A stretch of DNA of 64,000 nucleotides from the NCBI RefSeq assembly GCF_030124175.1, contig NZ_JASKMT010000004.1, positions 124,001 to 188,000 of the forward strand. The letters are read 5' to 3'. Under the pieces are notes generated by a model, which did not search any database, was not told the DNA's origin, and saw nothing but the letters and a program-made list of their open reading frames with translations. The translations under genes and the position numbers were made by a program. This stretch comes from Streptomyces sp. 549 (GTDB lineage: Bacteria; Actinomycetota; Actinomycetes; Streptomycetales; Streptomycetaceae). Below, in pieces: positions 47,541 through 55,747 of the stretch (positions are counted from its first letter, which is position 1; each line of letters opens with the position of its first letter).

Positions 47541-48455
47541 GTGGCTGGATTCAGGATGGGACGCGGCCGGCACCCGCGCAACGCACCGCAACGGCACGGG
47601 ACGAACCCCCCGCCGGGCGCCGCACCGCAGGCGCCCGGCCCCTACGTGCCGTACGGACAGCAGACGCCGCCCCCGCGGCACACCCCGCACCCGGGCGGAC
47701 CCGACCCGTGGCAGCAGGGCGGGAACGGCGAGCCGGAGTACTTCGCCGGCCAGCCCGCCCACGACCCGTACGCCAACAACCCGGGTCACACGCAGCAGTT
47801 CCGTATCGGCGACGATCACGGCCCGGGGCCCGGCGACGCCCACGGCGGCTACCGCGACGAGTACACCAGCGGCGCCACGTACGCGGCCGGGCACACCACC
47901 GCGCCGCCCGCCGGACCCAGGCTGCACTGGAAGCAGCTGCTGAGCGGCATCGTGCTGCGGCCCAACGCGACCTTCTGGCAGATGCGGGACTACGCCGTGT
48001 GGGGCCCGGCGATCCTCGTCACCTTCCTGTACGGCCTGCTGGCCGTCTTCGGTCTGGACTCCGCCCGCGAGGACGTGCTCGGCACGACGTTCTCCAACGC
48101 CGTGCCGTACGTGCTCATCACGGGCGTGGCGGTCGTGCTGTCCGGGCTGGTGCTGGGCACGGTGACGCACACCCTGGCCCGCCAGTTCGGCGGCGACGGG
48201 GCATGGGCGCCGACCGTGGGCCTGTCGATGCTGATCATGTCGATCACCGACGCGCCGCGGCTGCTGTTCGCCCTGTTCCTGGGCGGCACCGCGCCCTTCG
48301 TGCAGATCGTCGGATGGATCACCTGGGTGGCGGCGGGCGCGCTGTTCGCGTCGATGGTCAGCCGATCGCACGACCTGCCCTGGCAGAAGGCGCTCGGCGC
48401 CGCGTCCATCCAGCTCCTGGCCCTGCTCGTCCTCATCAAGCTCGGCACCCTGTAG
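47541..48455 (+). CDS. Yip1 family membrane protein
   Basis: 304 residues. The N-terminal 125 residues are hydrophilic and rich in Pro, Gly, His and Gln. Five membrane helices then form a Yip1-type domain (ILVTFLYGLLAVFGLDSARE; VLITGVAVVLSGLVLGTVTH; SMLIMSITDAPRLLFALFLG). The function in bacteria is unknown. I start it at the GTG at 47541 giving AGFRMGRGRHPRN; an ATG five codons later is the alternative. It is convergent with the SGNH hydrolase gene. Confidence 0.8.
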   Translation: MAGFRMGRGRHPRNAPQRHGTNPPPGAAPQAPGPYVPYGQQTPPPRHTPHPGGPDPWQQGGNGEPEYFAGQPAHDPYANNPGHTQQFRIGDDHGPGPGDAHGGYRDEYTSGATYAAGHTTAPPAGPRLHWKQLLSGIVLRPNATFWQMRDYAVWGPAILVTFLYGLLAVFGLDSAREDVLGTTFSNAVPYVLITGVAVVLSGLVLGTVTHTLARQFGGDGAWAPTVGLSMLIMSITDAPRLLFALFLGGTAPFVQIVGWITWVAAGALFASMVSRSHDLPWQKALGAASIQLLALLVLIKLGTL

Positions 48456-48545
48456 AGCCGGGTCCGGTCCGGCGCCTCTCAGCGCCCGGCCCGGCGCTCC
48501 CGTACAGCCCTTACGGCCAGCGCGGCCAGCGCGAGCCCGTGCTCC

Positions 48546-48611
48546 CGGGCGGCGCACGCCGGGGCCCGACCGCCTTCGCGGCCGGGCCCCGACGCCGTCG
48601 GGTGCCGCCCG
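48546..48611. terminator. Bidirectional hairpin between convergent genes
   Basis: Two nested inverted repeats: 9-bp inner arms (48560-48568 with 48583-48591) and 8-bp outer arms (48546-48553 with 48604-48611). It lies just beyond the SGNH gene stop and within reach of the Yip1 gene end. Confidence 0.6.
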
Positions 48612-50141
48612 TCAGGCGAACTGCTGCCCCGGCGAGCCGTCGCAGCGCTGCAGGCGCACCGGCTCACGCGCCCCCGCCAGCGTCAGGCACAGGTCCTGCG
48701 CCGCCGACGGCTTGATCGCCGAGCCGGACCGGACGAAACGCTGGTTCGCCGTCGCCGAGCAGTTCCACACCACCAGCGCCGCACCGGCCGTGTACCGGCC
48801 GCTCGGCACGTCCAGGCAGCGGTCGTGGGTCAACTCGGTGTACAGCTGACTGCTCTGCGCGTCGTGCCACCAGCCCTGGTTGCGGCCACCGTGGCAGTCG
48901 TAGCCGCGGACCGCCGTGCCGTTGCGGCTGGTGGCCCGGTCCACGTCCAGGCAGGTGCCCGTGCCGGCGTTGCGCAACGGCGCGAACGCGTCGTCCCACG
49001 CGCCCGGGTAGAGCTTCGGCGCGCCGGCGCCCGCCGGATCGGCGCAGGACGCCTCCCTCAGACCCGACGTCTCCAGCTGCGTCAGGCAGGACGCGAACGC
49101 CCCGTGCCCGTGGGCGTTGGGGTGGAAGGACTGCCGCAACGAGTTGGAGTCCGGTGGGAACGGATTGCTCAGTTCGATCCACAGGCCGCGCGCCCACGGG
49201 GTCTCCATGCACACCTCGTGACCGTGGAACAGCCGCGAGGCGTCCAGGTATACGGCGCCGGTGGCGCGGGCCGCCTGCCGGATGCCCTCCTGGAACATCG
49301 GCACCGCCGAGTCGCGGCCCCAGGCCGAGTCGGAGGTGTAGCCGGTGCAGCCGCCGGGGATCTTGCCGGGGAACCGGGGGTTGTCGTTGATGTCCGGGCC
49401 GATCGGACCGGGGTAGCTCATCACCACCAGCCGGTAGTCGCCGTCCGCGTACCCCGCGTCGCGCATGACCGTGCGCAGGTCGCCGACGACCGCCGTCACC
49501 TTCGGGACGAGCCCGTCGACCCGGCCCTGCCAGCCGGGCCCGTAACCGGGCGCGCACGGCCCCTGCAGCAGGAACCAGCGGGTCACGCAGTCCGTGATCA
49601 CCGGCCCGAACTGGAGGTCGTCGTTGGCGCCGGCCACGAGCACGATCGTCTTCAGCCGCGTGTTGCGCGCCTTGATGGCCAGACTGTCGCTCTGCACGAG
49701 TTCGTCGGCGTACTGCCGCTGCCCGCCGATGCGGATGTTGACCGAGGAAGCCCCCGAACAGGCCACGTTGTAGGTGACGTCGGCGGCGATGCCGGTGCGG
49801 TGGATAGCCGCCTCGGGAGAGCGGTGGCACCAGTTCGTCGGACCGTCGGTGCCACGCTCGTAGGTGCCGACGCCTTCACCGCTGATCTCGCTGTCGCCCA
49901 GCGAGATCAACGACGTCTTGCGCTGTGCCATCGGACGTTCGGCCGGATCGCCGTAGAGCGCGGTGGCCTCCGCGGCCCGGATGCGTTCCAGTTCCGCCGG
50001 CAGCGGCGTGCCGGCGGCGGCCGGAGCGGTCTCCTGGGCCATCGCCGGCGCGCCGACCGCCAGGAGCGCCAGCGCCGTCACCGCGACACCGGCAGCCCTT
50101 GTCCACCCGCCGAAACCTGATCGGGTTCTTCCACGTGCCAT
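48612..50141 (-). CDS. Secreted SGNH/GDSL hydrolase with ricin-type lectin domain
   Basis: 509 residues. After a signal peptide (GVAVTALALLAVGAPAMAQE) comes an SGNH hydrolase: nucleophile Ser in SLISLGDSEISGEG, Gly in ACSGASSVNI, Asn in LVAGANDD and a catalytic His in SFHPNAHGHGAF. The C-terminal 130 residues are a ricin B beta-trefoil with CLDV repeats (GTGTCLDVDRATSRNGTAVR; DRCLDVPSGRY) for sugar binding. It probably deacylates or de-esterifies a polymer outside the cell. The ATG at 50141 has GGAG upstream and is preferred to the GTG four codons before it. Confidence 0.88.
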   Translation of the reverse strand: MARGRTRSGFGGWTRAAGVAVTALALLAVGAPAMAQETAPAAAGTPLPAELERIRAAEATALYGDPAERPMAQRKTSLISLGDSEISGEGVGTYERGTDGPTNWCHRSPEAAIHRTGIAADVTYNVACSGASSVNIRIGGQRQYADELVQSDSLAIKARNTRLKTIVLVAGANDDLQFGPVITDCVTRWFLLQGPCAPGYGPGWQGRVDGLVPKVTAVVGDLRTVMRDAGYADGDYRLVVMSYPGPIGPDINDNPRFPGKIPGGCTGYTSDSAWGRDSAVPMFQEGIRQAARATGAVYLDASRLFHGHEVCMETPWARGLWIELSNPFPPDSNSLRQSFHPNAHGHGAFASCLTQLETSGLREASCADPAGAGAPKLYPGAWDDAFAPLRNAGTGTCLDVDRATSRNGTAVRGYDCHGGRNQGWWHDAQSSQLYTELTHDRCLDVPSGRYTAGAALVVWNCSATANQRFVRSGSAIKPSAAQDLCLTLAGAREPVRLQRCDGSPGQQFA

Positions 50142-50683
50142 GGGGATCTCCACTCACGCGAGCAACTTCGGTTACCCACGGTTTTTACTTGCTGGTAACA
50201 CAACAGGGAAGACCTGTGCACGCTTCAACTGAAGTCCAAAAAAGGTTTGTTGACGCTCAAGGGTTGATATGCCAGGTCCGCGGGCACGCGCTGGACGACG
50301 GACGGCTCCCGCAGCCGGCAGCCACGAGTGGCACATTCGCGGCCCGCGGAGGTTTCCCACGCCGAACTCGTGGAATGCCTCCGTCTTACCGGGCCGCCCG
50401 GCCCGGCGACCGGCAGCCGCCCGGAGGCCGGGGGGTCCACCGGCGGCCAGCCGCCGCGGACACGCGAGGCAGGCACCGACAGCAGCACGCACCACCGCAC
50501 AGCCCTCAGGCAGCACCAGGCAGGCAGCGGACGTTTCGGAGCACCGTTCCGGAGCGCCGGCCGCCGGCCCCGTCGGCGGCACCGCCACCGCACCGGCCCC
50601 AGGCCCCGCCGGTGCTGCCGCAGTACGCCGCCCGGCGAGCCCGAGCGGTGACCACACGTCAAGAGCGCCCTGGAGAGCACACG
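50142..50683. other. Intergenic region between divergent genes
   Basis: 542 bases. Frames such as 50269-51222 are composition artefacts of Pro/Arg-rich GC sequence that run through the next gene in another frame. The stretch 50150-50270 is less GC-rich and probably holds the SGNH gene promoter. Nothing else is supported. Confidence 0.4.
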
Positions 50684-51148
50684 ATGACCACCAATCAGAC
50701 GCCGCACCTCGACGGCACCCAACTGGAGAACGCGCTGCGCGACGCGGAGCGGCTCCGCCCGCTCGTGCGGAAGGAGCAGACCAGTTCGGTACTGAGCCGC
50801 GCCGCCCAGGCTGCGGCCGTACTGACCGGCGCGGTGGTCTCGCTGCTGCTGCTGACGGCACCGGACCGCCCCTGGACCCACGCCGGCCTGACCTGCCTGG
50901 CCGCCGCAACCACCGTCGGCGTCATCCAGATCCTGTGGGCAGTCCCGCTCCAGCGCCGCGCCCGCCACGACGAGGCCCGCATGCTCAACAACCTGGAGAC
51001 CGTCCGCGAGCAGTACGAGGGCCTGGCCCGGCACGAAGGCTGGGACGACACCCGTCTGGAGGACGTCCGCCGCCGCATCGACGCCTTCCCCGTCGAAGGC
51101 CGCCGCTACGGCCGCCCCCACCCCCTCGCCGCCCGCCGGGCGGCGTGA
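50684..51148 (+). CDS. Small two-helix membrane protein
   Basis: 154 residues with two adjacent membrane segments (AAQAAAVLTGAVVSLLLL; GLTCLAAATTVGVIQILWAV) between a charged N-terminus and a charged C-terminal helix (RRARHDEARMLNNLETVREQ). GGAGAG lies upstream of the ATG at 50684. The family is not recognised. Longer frames starting near 49925 are spurious. It is divergent from the SGNH gene and is followed by the GNAT gene. Confidence 0.7.
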   Translation: MTTNQTPHLDGTQLENALRDAERLRPLVRKEQTSSVLSRAAQAAAVLTGAVVSLLLLTAPDRPWTHAGLTCLAAATTVGVIQILWAVPLQRRARHDEARMLNNLETVREQYEGLARHEGWDDTRLEDVRRRIDAFPVEGRRYGRPHPLAARRAA

Positions 51149-51187
51149 GGGCGGGGCGGGATGCCCGCCGCTCGGATATCGTCAGAC

Positions 51188-51715
51188 ATGGCCTACGTGA
51201 TCACCGCCGCCCACCTGGATGACGCCGCGACGCTGGGGCCCTTGCACCTGCGCAACTGGCTGGAGAACTACCCCAACGCAGACGCGGGGATCGACGAGCT
51301 CTGGATCCGTGAGCATCGCGGTTCGTCCGCCGGCACGGAAGGCATCACCCAGTGGCGGGAGTTCATCGAGGTGGCGAGCCAGCACCCCCACCTGCACTTC
51401 TGCCGTGTCGTCCGGTCCGAGACGGAGATCGTCGGCTATCTCCGCGGCCACCGGGAGGAGTCGGTCACCCTGGGGCCGATGTACTTGCTGGACCACGCCC
51501 AGGGCCACGGACTCGGTGGCCAGCTGATGACCGAGTTCCTCGCCTGGGCAGGACCTGCACACATACGCCTGGGGGTCGCCGACTACAACGCAGGCGCGAT
51601 CCGGTTCTACCGACGACACGGCTTCGAGATCACGGGCGACCGCTACCTCTGGCGAGGAAGGCTGCCGACCCTGCCCATGACCCGCGAGGCCCCGGCCGGT
51701 GCCGACCTGAGCTGA
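51188..51715 (+). CDS. GNAT family N-acetyltransferase
   Basis: 175 residues: the acetyl-CoA fold is visible in VVRSETEIVGYLRGHREES, the pyrophosphate-binding loop HAQGHGLGGQLMTEFLAWAG and NAGAIRFYRRHGFEITGDR at the C-terminal side. The substrate is unknown. The ATG at 51188 lacks a strong ribosome site; the upstream nine residues are not needed. It is convergent with the phosphoribosyltransferase gene. Confidence 0.85.
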   Translation: MAYVITAAHLDDAATLGPLHLRNWLENYPNADAGIDELWIREHRGSSAGTEGITQWREFIEVASQHPHLHFCRVVRSETEIVGYLRGHREESVTLGPMYLLDHAQGHGLGGQLMTEFLAWAGPAHIRLGVADYNAGAIRFYRRHGFEITGDRYLWRGRLPTLPMTREAPAGADLS

Positions 51716-51765
51716 GCCACGCGCCGCGAAGCCGGCATGCCCGGCCCGCCGGAACAAGCGGCAGC

Positions 51766-52299
51766 TCAGATGGCTTCGTTGTTCTCCCTGGGAGCAGCGC
51801 CGGACCTGTGCACCGGAGGCAGGACGCTCCACGGGAAGTTGATCCACTCGTCGGTGCGCTTCCAGACGTACTCGCACTTGACGAGCGACTGCGTCTTCTC
51901 GTAGATCACCGCGCTGCGCACGTCGGCGACGTAGCCCTCGCAGAAGTCGTGGATGAGCTTCAACGTCTTCCCGGTGTCCGCCACGTCGTCGGCGATCAGC
52001 ACCCGCTTGTCGGAGAAGTCGATCGCGTTCGGCACCGGCGCCAGCATCACCGGCATGTCCAGCGTCGTGCCGACGCCGGTGTAGAACTCGACGTTCACCA
52101 GGTGCAGGTTCTTGCAGCCCAGCGCGTACGCAAGGCCGCCGGCGACGAACACCCCGCCGCGTGCCACCGACAGGATGATGTCCGGCTCGAAGCCGTCATC
52201 GGCGATCGTCTGCGCCAACTCCCGCACGGCACCGCCGAACCGCTCGTACGTCAGCTCCTCGCGCGCCGCGTGCCGCCCGGTGTCCGGTGCTGCGTCCAC
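51766..52299 (-). CDS. Phosphoribosyltransferase
   Basis: 177 residues. The PRPP-binding motif VLIADDVADTGKTLKLI is clear, with the hood and core of type I phosphoribosyltransferases (DIILSVARGGVFVAGGLAYA; TDEWINFPWSVL). The latter resembles xanthine/guanine phosphoribosyltransferases (Gpt-like). It makes nucleotides from bases and PRPP; base specificity is not certain. It starts five bases after dcd and is probably cotranscribed with it, a nucleotide-metabolism unit. Confidence 0.88.
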   Translation of the reverse strand: MDAAPDTGRHAAREELTYERFGGAVRELAQTIADDGFEPDIILSVARGGVFVAGGLAYALGCKNLHLVNVEFYTGVGTTLDMPVMLAPVPNAIDFSDKRVLIADDVADTGKTLKLIHDFCEGYVADVRSAVIYEKTQSLVKCEYVWKRTDEWINFPWSVLPPVHRSGAAPRENNEAI

Positions 52300-52303
52300 G
52301 GCG

Positions 52304-52879
52304 TCAGACCTGCGTCCGGTGGAAGCGCAGGAACGAACGCGACTGCGTCGGCCCCCGCTGCCCCTGGTAGCGCGAGCCGTAGCGCTCGGAACCGTACGGG
52401 TGCTCGGCGGGTGACGACAGGCGGAACATGCACAGCTGGCCGATCTTCATGCCCGGCCACAGCTTGATGGGAAGCGTCGCCACGTTGCTCAGTTCCAGCG
52501 TCACGTGGCCGGAGAAACCCGGGTCGATGAACCCTGCCGTCGAGTGCGTCAGCAGTCCCAGGCGTCCCAGCGAGCTCTTGCCCTCCAGGCGCGACGCCAG
52601 GTCGTCCGGCAGCGACACCACCTCGTACGTCGAGGCCAGCACGAACTCGCCCGGGTGCAGGATGAACGGCTCGTCGCCCTCCGGCTCGATGAGCCGCGTC
52701 AGGTCGGCCTGCTCCACGGCGGGGTCGATGTGCGGGTAGCGGTGGTTCTCGAAGACCCGGAAGTAGCGGTCCAGACGCACGTCGATACTCGACGGCTGCA
52801 CCATCGTCGGGTCGTAGGGGTCGATCCTCACCCGGCCGGCGTCGATCTCGGCCCGGATGTCCTTGTCTGAGAGAAGCAC
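52304..52879 (-). CDS. dcd: dCTP deaminase
   Basis: 191 residues, the normal length for Dcd. The features are [72 protein letters not shown] with the active-site Arg and the Glu-containing [13 protein letters not shown]. It converts dCTP to dUTP in pyrimidine supply; some actinobacterial members also hydrolyse dUTP. The GTG at 52879 gives the usual N-terminus; upstream extension to 52945 is not needed. Confidence 0.95.
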   Translation of the reverse strand: MLLSDKDIRAEIDAGRVRIDPYDPTMVQPSSIDVRLDRYFRVFENHRYPHIDPAVEQADLTRLIEPEGDEPFILHPGEFVLASTYEVVSLPDDLASRLEGKSSLGRLGLLTHSTAGFIDPGFSGHVTLELSNVATLPIKLWPGMKIGQLCMFRLSSPAEHPYGSERYGSRYQGQRGPTQSRSFLRFHRTQV

Positions 52880-52999
52880 GTGCTGAGCGTACGCGCACGG
52901 AGCCCGGCCCCTCAGAACCGGGCCCCCTCGCGCGTCCTGCGTCACCCCGCGTCACGCGTCACGGCCTCGAAACGGCCGGCGCCGCGGGTGGTGCGGCCG

Positions 53000-53164
53000 T
53001 CAGCGACGCGCGGCGCTCACCGGCACCGCGTGCCGAAGCCGCGCGCAGCGCGGACACCGCAGCAGCCGTCCCGGCCCGAGCCGGTCGCTGCCGAGCTGCT
53101 GCATAGGGAACGTGGCGGTGCTGAAAACATGCCCTTCGGCACAGCGGACGACGGTGGAATCCAT
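53000..53164 (-). CDS. Small zinc-ribbon-like protein
   Basis: 54 residues: CAEGHVFSTATFP and LLRCPRCARLRHAV form two Cys-containing knuckles (CxxxH and CxxC), so one zinc site is plausible. GGGGAGAGG precedes the ATG at 53164. Similar short proteins are common in Streptomyces, without known function. Longer frames on this strand run across the tRNA and are not real. Confidence 0.65.
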   Translation of the reverse strand: MDSTVVRCAEGHVFSTATFPMQQLGSDRLGPGRLLRCPRCARLRHAVPVSAARR

Positions 53165-53463
53165 CGGTTCCTCTCCCCAGAGTGTGGACGACAAATGCCA
53201 CGATAGGGGAGGTACCGCACCGAACATCATCCGGCACTCCGAGAGCCCACGGTACGCCTCAACCTCCTCCCCCCGCCGCCCGAACCCACTCCCGTCCAGC
53301 CCCGCGTCACGACCCGAACCACGCCCCGGCCGCCACGCCGCACCCCACCTCGCACCGGCTCCGAGCACGCCGAAAGACCCCCGCGCGCTCAGCGGCAGGG
53401 GGCCAGGATGGGGTACAGTGAGCCGCGATGAGCAGGCCGCCGGCAGGCCAGGCCGACGCTCGC

Positions 53464-53534
53464 GCGGGCGTAGTTTAATGGTAGAACATGAGCTTCCCAA
53501 GCTCAGAGCGCGGGTTCGATTCCCGTCGCCCGCT
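53464..53534 (+). tRNA. tRNA-Gly (anticodon CCC)
   Basis: Acceptor arms GCGGGCG (53464-53470) and CGCCCGC (53527-53533) pair perfectly; the anticodon arm TGAGC-TTCCCAA-GCTCA gives anticodon CCC; the T arm contains GGTTCGATTCC. The discriminator base is T at 53534 and CCA is encoded at 53535-53537. Its 3' portion serves as the left end of the direct repeat that marks the island. Confidence 0.95.
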
Positions 53535-53538
53535 CCAC
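53494..53538 (+). repeat. Left 45-bp direct repeat (attachment-site-like, inside tRNA-Gly)
   Basis: This stretch, from the anticodon loop to just beyond the CCA, is repeated base for base at 60111-60155. Integrases of the tyrosine recombinase type commonly use exactly this part of a tRNA gene. Confidence 0.85.
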
Positions 53539-53542
53539 CCCG

Positions 53543-53569
53543 AACCCCCAGGTCAACGGCCTGGGGGTT
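53543..53569 (+). terminator. tRNA-Gly terminator hairpin
   Basis: Inverted repeat AACCCCCAGG / CCTGGGGGTT (53543-53552 with 53560-53569) followed by GTCTGTT. The same hairpin recurs at 60160-60186 with one base changed in the loop. Confidence 0.85.
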
Positions 53570-53773
53570 GTCTGTTGCCCCAGCGGTCACTCTGCCGAAC
53601 TCATCCCTTGCCGAAGGGCTCTGAGACACCGCGAAGAGCAACTGCTGCATCTCGGGCGGTGGCGGCACCATCGTGGCGAACTGGGCCGTGAACTCGTACA
53701 TGCCCATGACCTGGGCATCCCTGGCTTCCTGTGCCGCCCGCATGGCAAGATCGCTCCCCTTGGGGAGGTGAGG

Positions 53774-55339
53774 ATGGGGCTCATGGACGCGGACCACACG
53801 GGGCTGGTCATCGCGGCGCAGGCCGGTGACGACCGGGCTCGCGAGGAGCTGATCGCCGCGTACCTGCCGTTGGTCTACAACATCGTCGGGCGAGCGCTGA
53901 GCGGTCACGCCGACGCCGACGACGTCGTCCAGGAGACCCTGCTGCGCGTGGTGCGCGACCTGCCTGCCCTGCGTGCCCCGGAGAGCTTCCGGTCCTGGCT
54001 GGTGTCGATCACGCTGCGCCAGATCAATACCCACTGGCATCGCCAGCGCACCTTCGCCGGCCGGACCACGGTCCTCGACGAGGCACGCCAGATACCGGAC
54101 ATCGGCGCAGAACCCGAAGACGTGACGATCATGCGTCTGCATGCGTCGGACGAGCGCCGTCAGGTTGTCGAAGCCGGCCGGTGGCTCGACCCGGACCATC
54201 GGGCGCTGCTGTCACTGTGGTGGCAGGAATGCGCCGGCTCGCTGAGCCGTGCCGACATCGCCGCCGCGACGGGGCTCGGTGTCGCCCACGCCGGAGTACG
54301 CCTGCAACGCATGCGCGAGCAGTTGGAACTGAGCCGGACGATTGTCTCTGCGCTGGAGGCCGATCCGCGCTGTCCGCAGCTGAACGAGACCGTCGCCGGC
54401 TGGGACGGTCTCCCCGCATCGGTGTGGCGCAAGCGGATAGCGCGGCACACCCGCGGCTGCCCGGTCTGCACGGCGACGACGGCAGAACGGGTTCCGGCGG
54501 AACTGCTGTTCCGCAGCCTCGCGACACTGGCCGTCCCAGCCGGCCTCGTCGCCGCGCTGGCCGCCAAGGGCCTGCTGTCGGGTACAGCCGCGAGCGCCGC
54601 CGGGCTGGCCACGGCACACGTCGCCGGCACGGCGACGGCGACCGCGGCCGCGACCACGGGAGGCGGTCTCCACAGCGCGCTGATCGGCAAACTCCACGCG
54701 GTGACCGCTCACCAGCTGGTGGGCCTCGCCACCGGCGCGGTGCTCATCGCCGGGACCGCCACCTACGTGACTTGGCCCGAACCGGCGCAACGGGAGCCCG
54801 GCGTCATCGCCGCGCCCGCGGTCGGCACTCCCACGCCGGTCCCGTCGCGCACCACCACGCCGGCCGAGCCGTCCCCGGTGAGCCCGTCCGCCTCCGCAGG
54901 CACCGTTCCGCACGGTGCACAGTCGCTGGAGTCCGTGGACCAGCCCGCCCTGTACCTCACGTATGCCGGCGACTTCGCGACGCTCGGCCGAGTCCCCACG
55001 TCCAGCAGCACGCAGACACGACAGCGGGCCACCTTCACAGTCATCGGGGGGCTGGCCGACACACGGTGCGTCACCTTCCGCGCTGCGGACGGCCGGTATC
55101 TCCGCCACCATTACCTGCGGCTCCGGCTGAGCAGCAACGACGGCAGCGACCTGTTCCGTGAGGACGCCACTTTCTGCCCGCGCCCCGGAGCGGTCGCCGG
55201 GTCGGTGACCCTGCACGCGCACAACTATCCGGGATCGGTCATCCGCCACCGCGACGGTGGCATCTGGCTCGATGGCTCCGACGGCACTCGGGCCTTCGCC
55301 GGCCAGGCTTCCTTCATCCTGCGCAGGTCCTGGGCCTGA
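53774..55339 (+). CDS. ECF sigma factor fused to zinc motif, membrane segment and AbfB domain
   Basis: 521 residues. Sigma region 2 (AYLPLVYNIVGRALSGHADA, then DDVVQETLLRVVRDLPALR) and region 4 (LSRADIAAATGLGVAHAGVR, then LQRMREQL) form an ECF sigma factor. Then comes RHTRGCPVC, a HxxxCxxC motif like the zinc site of ZAS anti-sigma factors, two hydrophobic stretches (about 255-275 and 320-340), a Pro/Thr/Ser linker, and an AbfB-type (CBM42) beta-trefoil (GRYLRHHYLRLRLSSNDGSD; ATFCPRPG; HAHNYPGSVIRHRDGG). It could be a one-protein sensor in which an outer sugar-binding domain controls a tethered sigma factor. GGAGG precedes the ATG at 53774. The neighbouring gene is a xyloglucanase. Confidence 0.85.
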   Translation: MGLMDADHTGLVIAAQAGDDRAREELIAAYLPLVYNIVGRALSGHADADDVVQETLLRVVRDLPALRAPESFRSWLVSITLRQINTHWHRQRTFAGRTTVLDEARQIPDIGAEPEDVTIMRLHASDERRQVVEAGRWLDPDHRALLSLWWQECAGSLSRADIAAATGLGVAHAGVRLQRMREQLELSRTIVSALEADPRCPQLNETVAGWDGLPASVWRKRIARHTRGCPVCTATTAERVPAELLFRSLATLAVPAGLVAALAAKGLLSGTAASAAGLATAHVAGTATATAAATTGGGLHSALIGKLHAVTAHQLVGLATGAVLIAGTATYVTWPEPAQREPGVIAAPAVGTPTPVPSRTTTPAEPSPVSPSASAGTVPHGAQSLESVDQPALYLTYAGDFATLGRVPTSSSTQTRQRATFTVIGGLADTRCVTFRAADGRYLRHHYLRLRLSSNDGSDLFREDATFCPRPGAVAGSVTLHAHNYPGSVIRHRDGGIWLDGSDGTRAFAGQASFILRRSWA

Positions 55340-55747
55340 GAACCGCTCCTTGAGCATGTGATCCAGCTTCGGTCCGTATTCATCGACGGCGGCCGCCATT
55401 CCGAAAACCTTCACTGGTGATCGGGGCGGCGCGCCCTTTCCACAGCGACGACCAGACCGCGGGGCTTGGCATAACACTTTCTGCCCGCGAGATGCATCAC
55501 TGAGCAATCGTCCGGACGGCGCGACTTTTCCGTTACGAGACCGCGAGTGCGGAAGCCTCCCTTGCATGGGGTGCTCTTCCCGCCGCTCACCAAGACGGGC
55601 AGGTGTGGCGAGTTCCCCGACATCCCCCCAGGGCAAGTCCCCAACCGCGGGCGGCCCCTACGACCAACTGCCGTACCGGCCGGGTGTCCTCACCCTCCAG
55701 CGCTGACCGGCCCGATCCACCGTGAAACACAAGGAGAACGCCTCCCG
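55340..55747. promoter_or_regulatory. Promoter region of the GH74 gene
   Basis: 408 bases between the sigma factor gene and the GH74 gene. It includes less GC-rich stretches around 55470-55540 that could hold a promoter, possibly for the neighbouring ECF sigma factor, but I cannot define -35/-10 boxes. No gene is supported. Confidence 0.4.

Noticed and set aside
53165..54199. Long minus-strand frame crossing the tRNA-Gly gene (GDGNRTRALSLG)
   Set aside because: This string is the well-known false translation of a tRNA gene; only the 54-codon zinc-ribbon part at 53000-53164 is kept.
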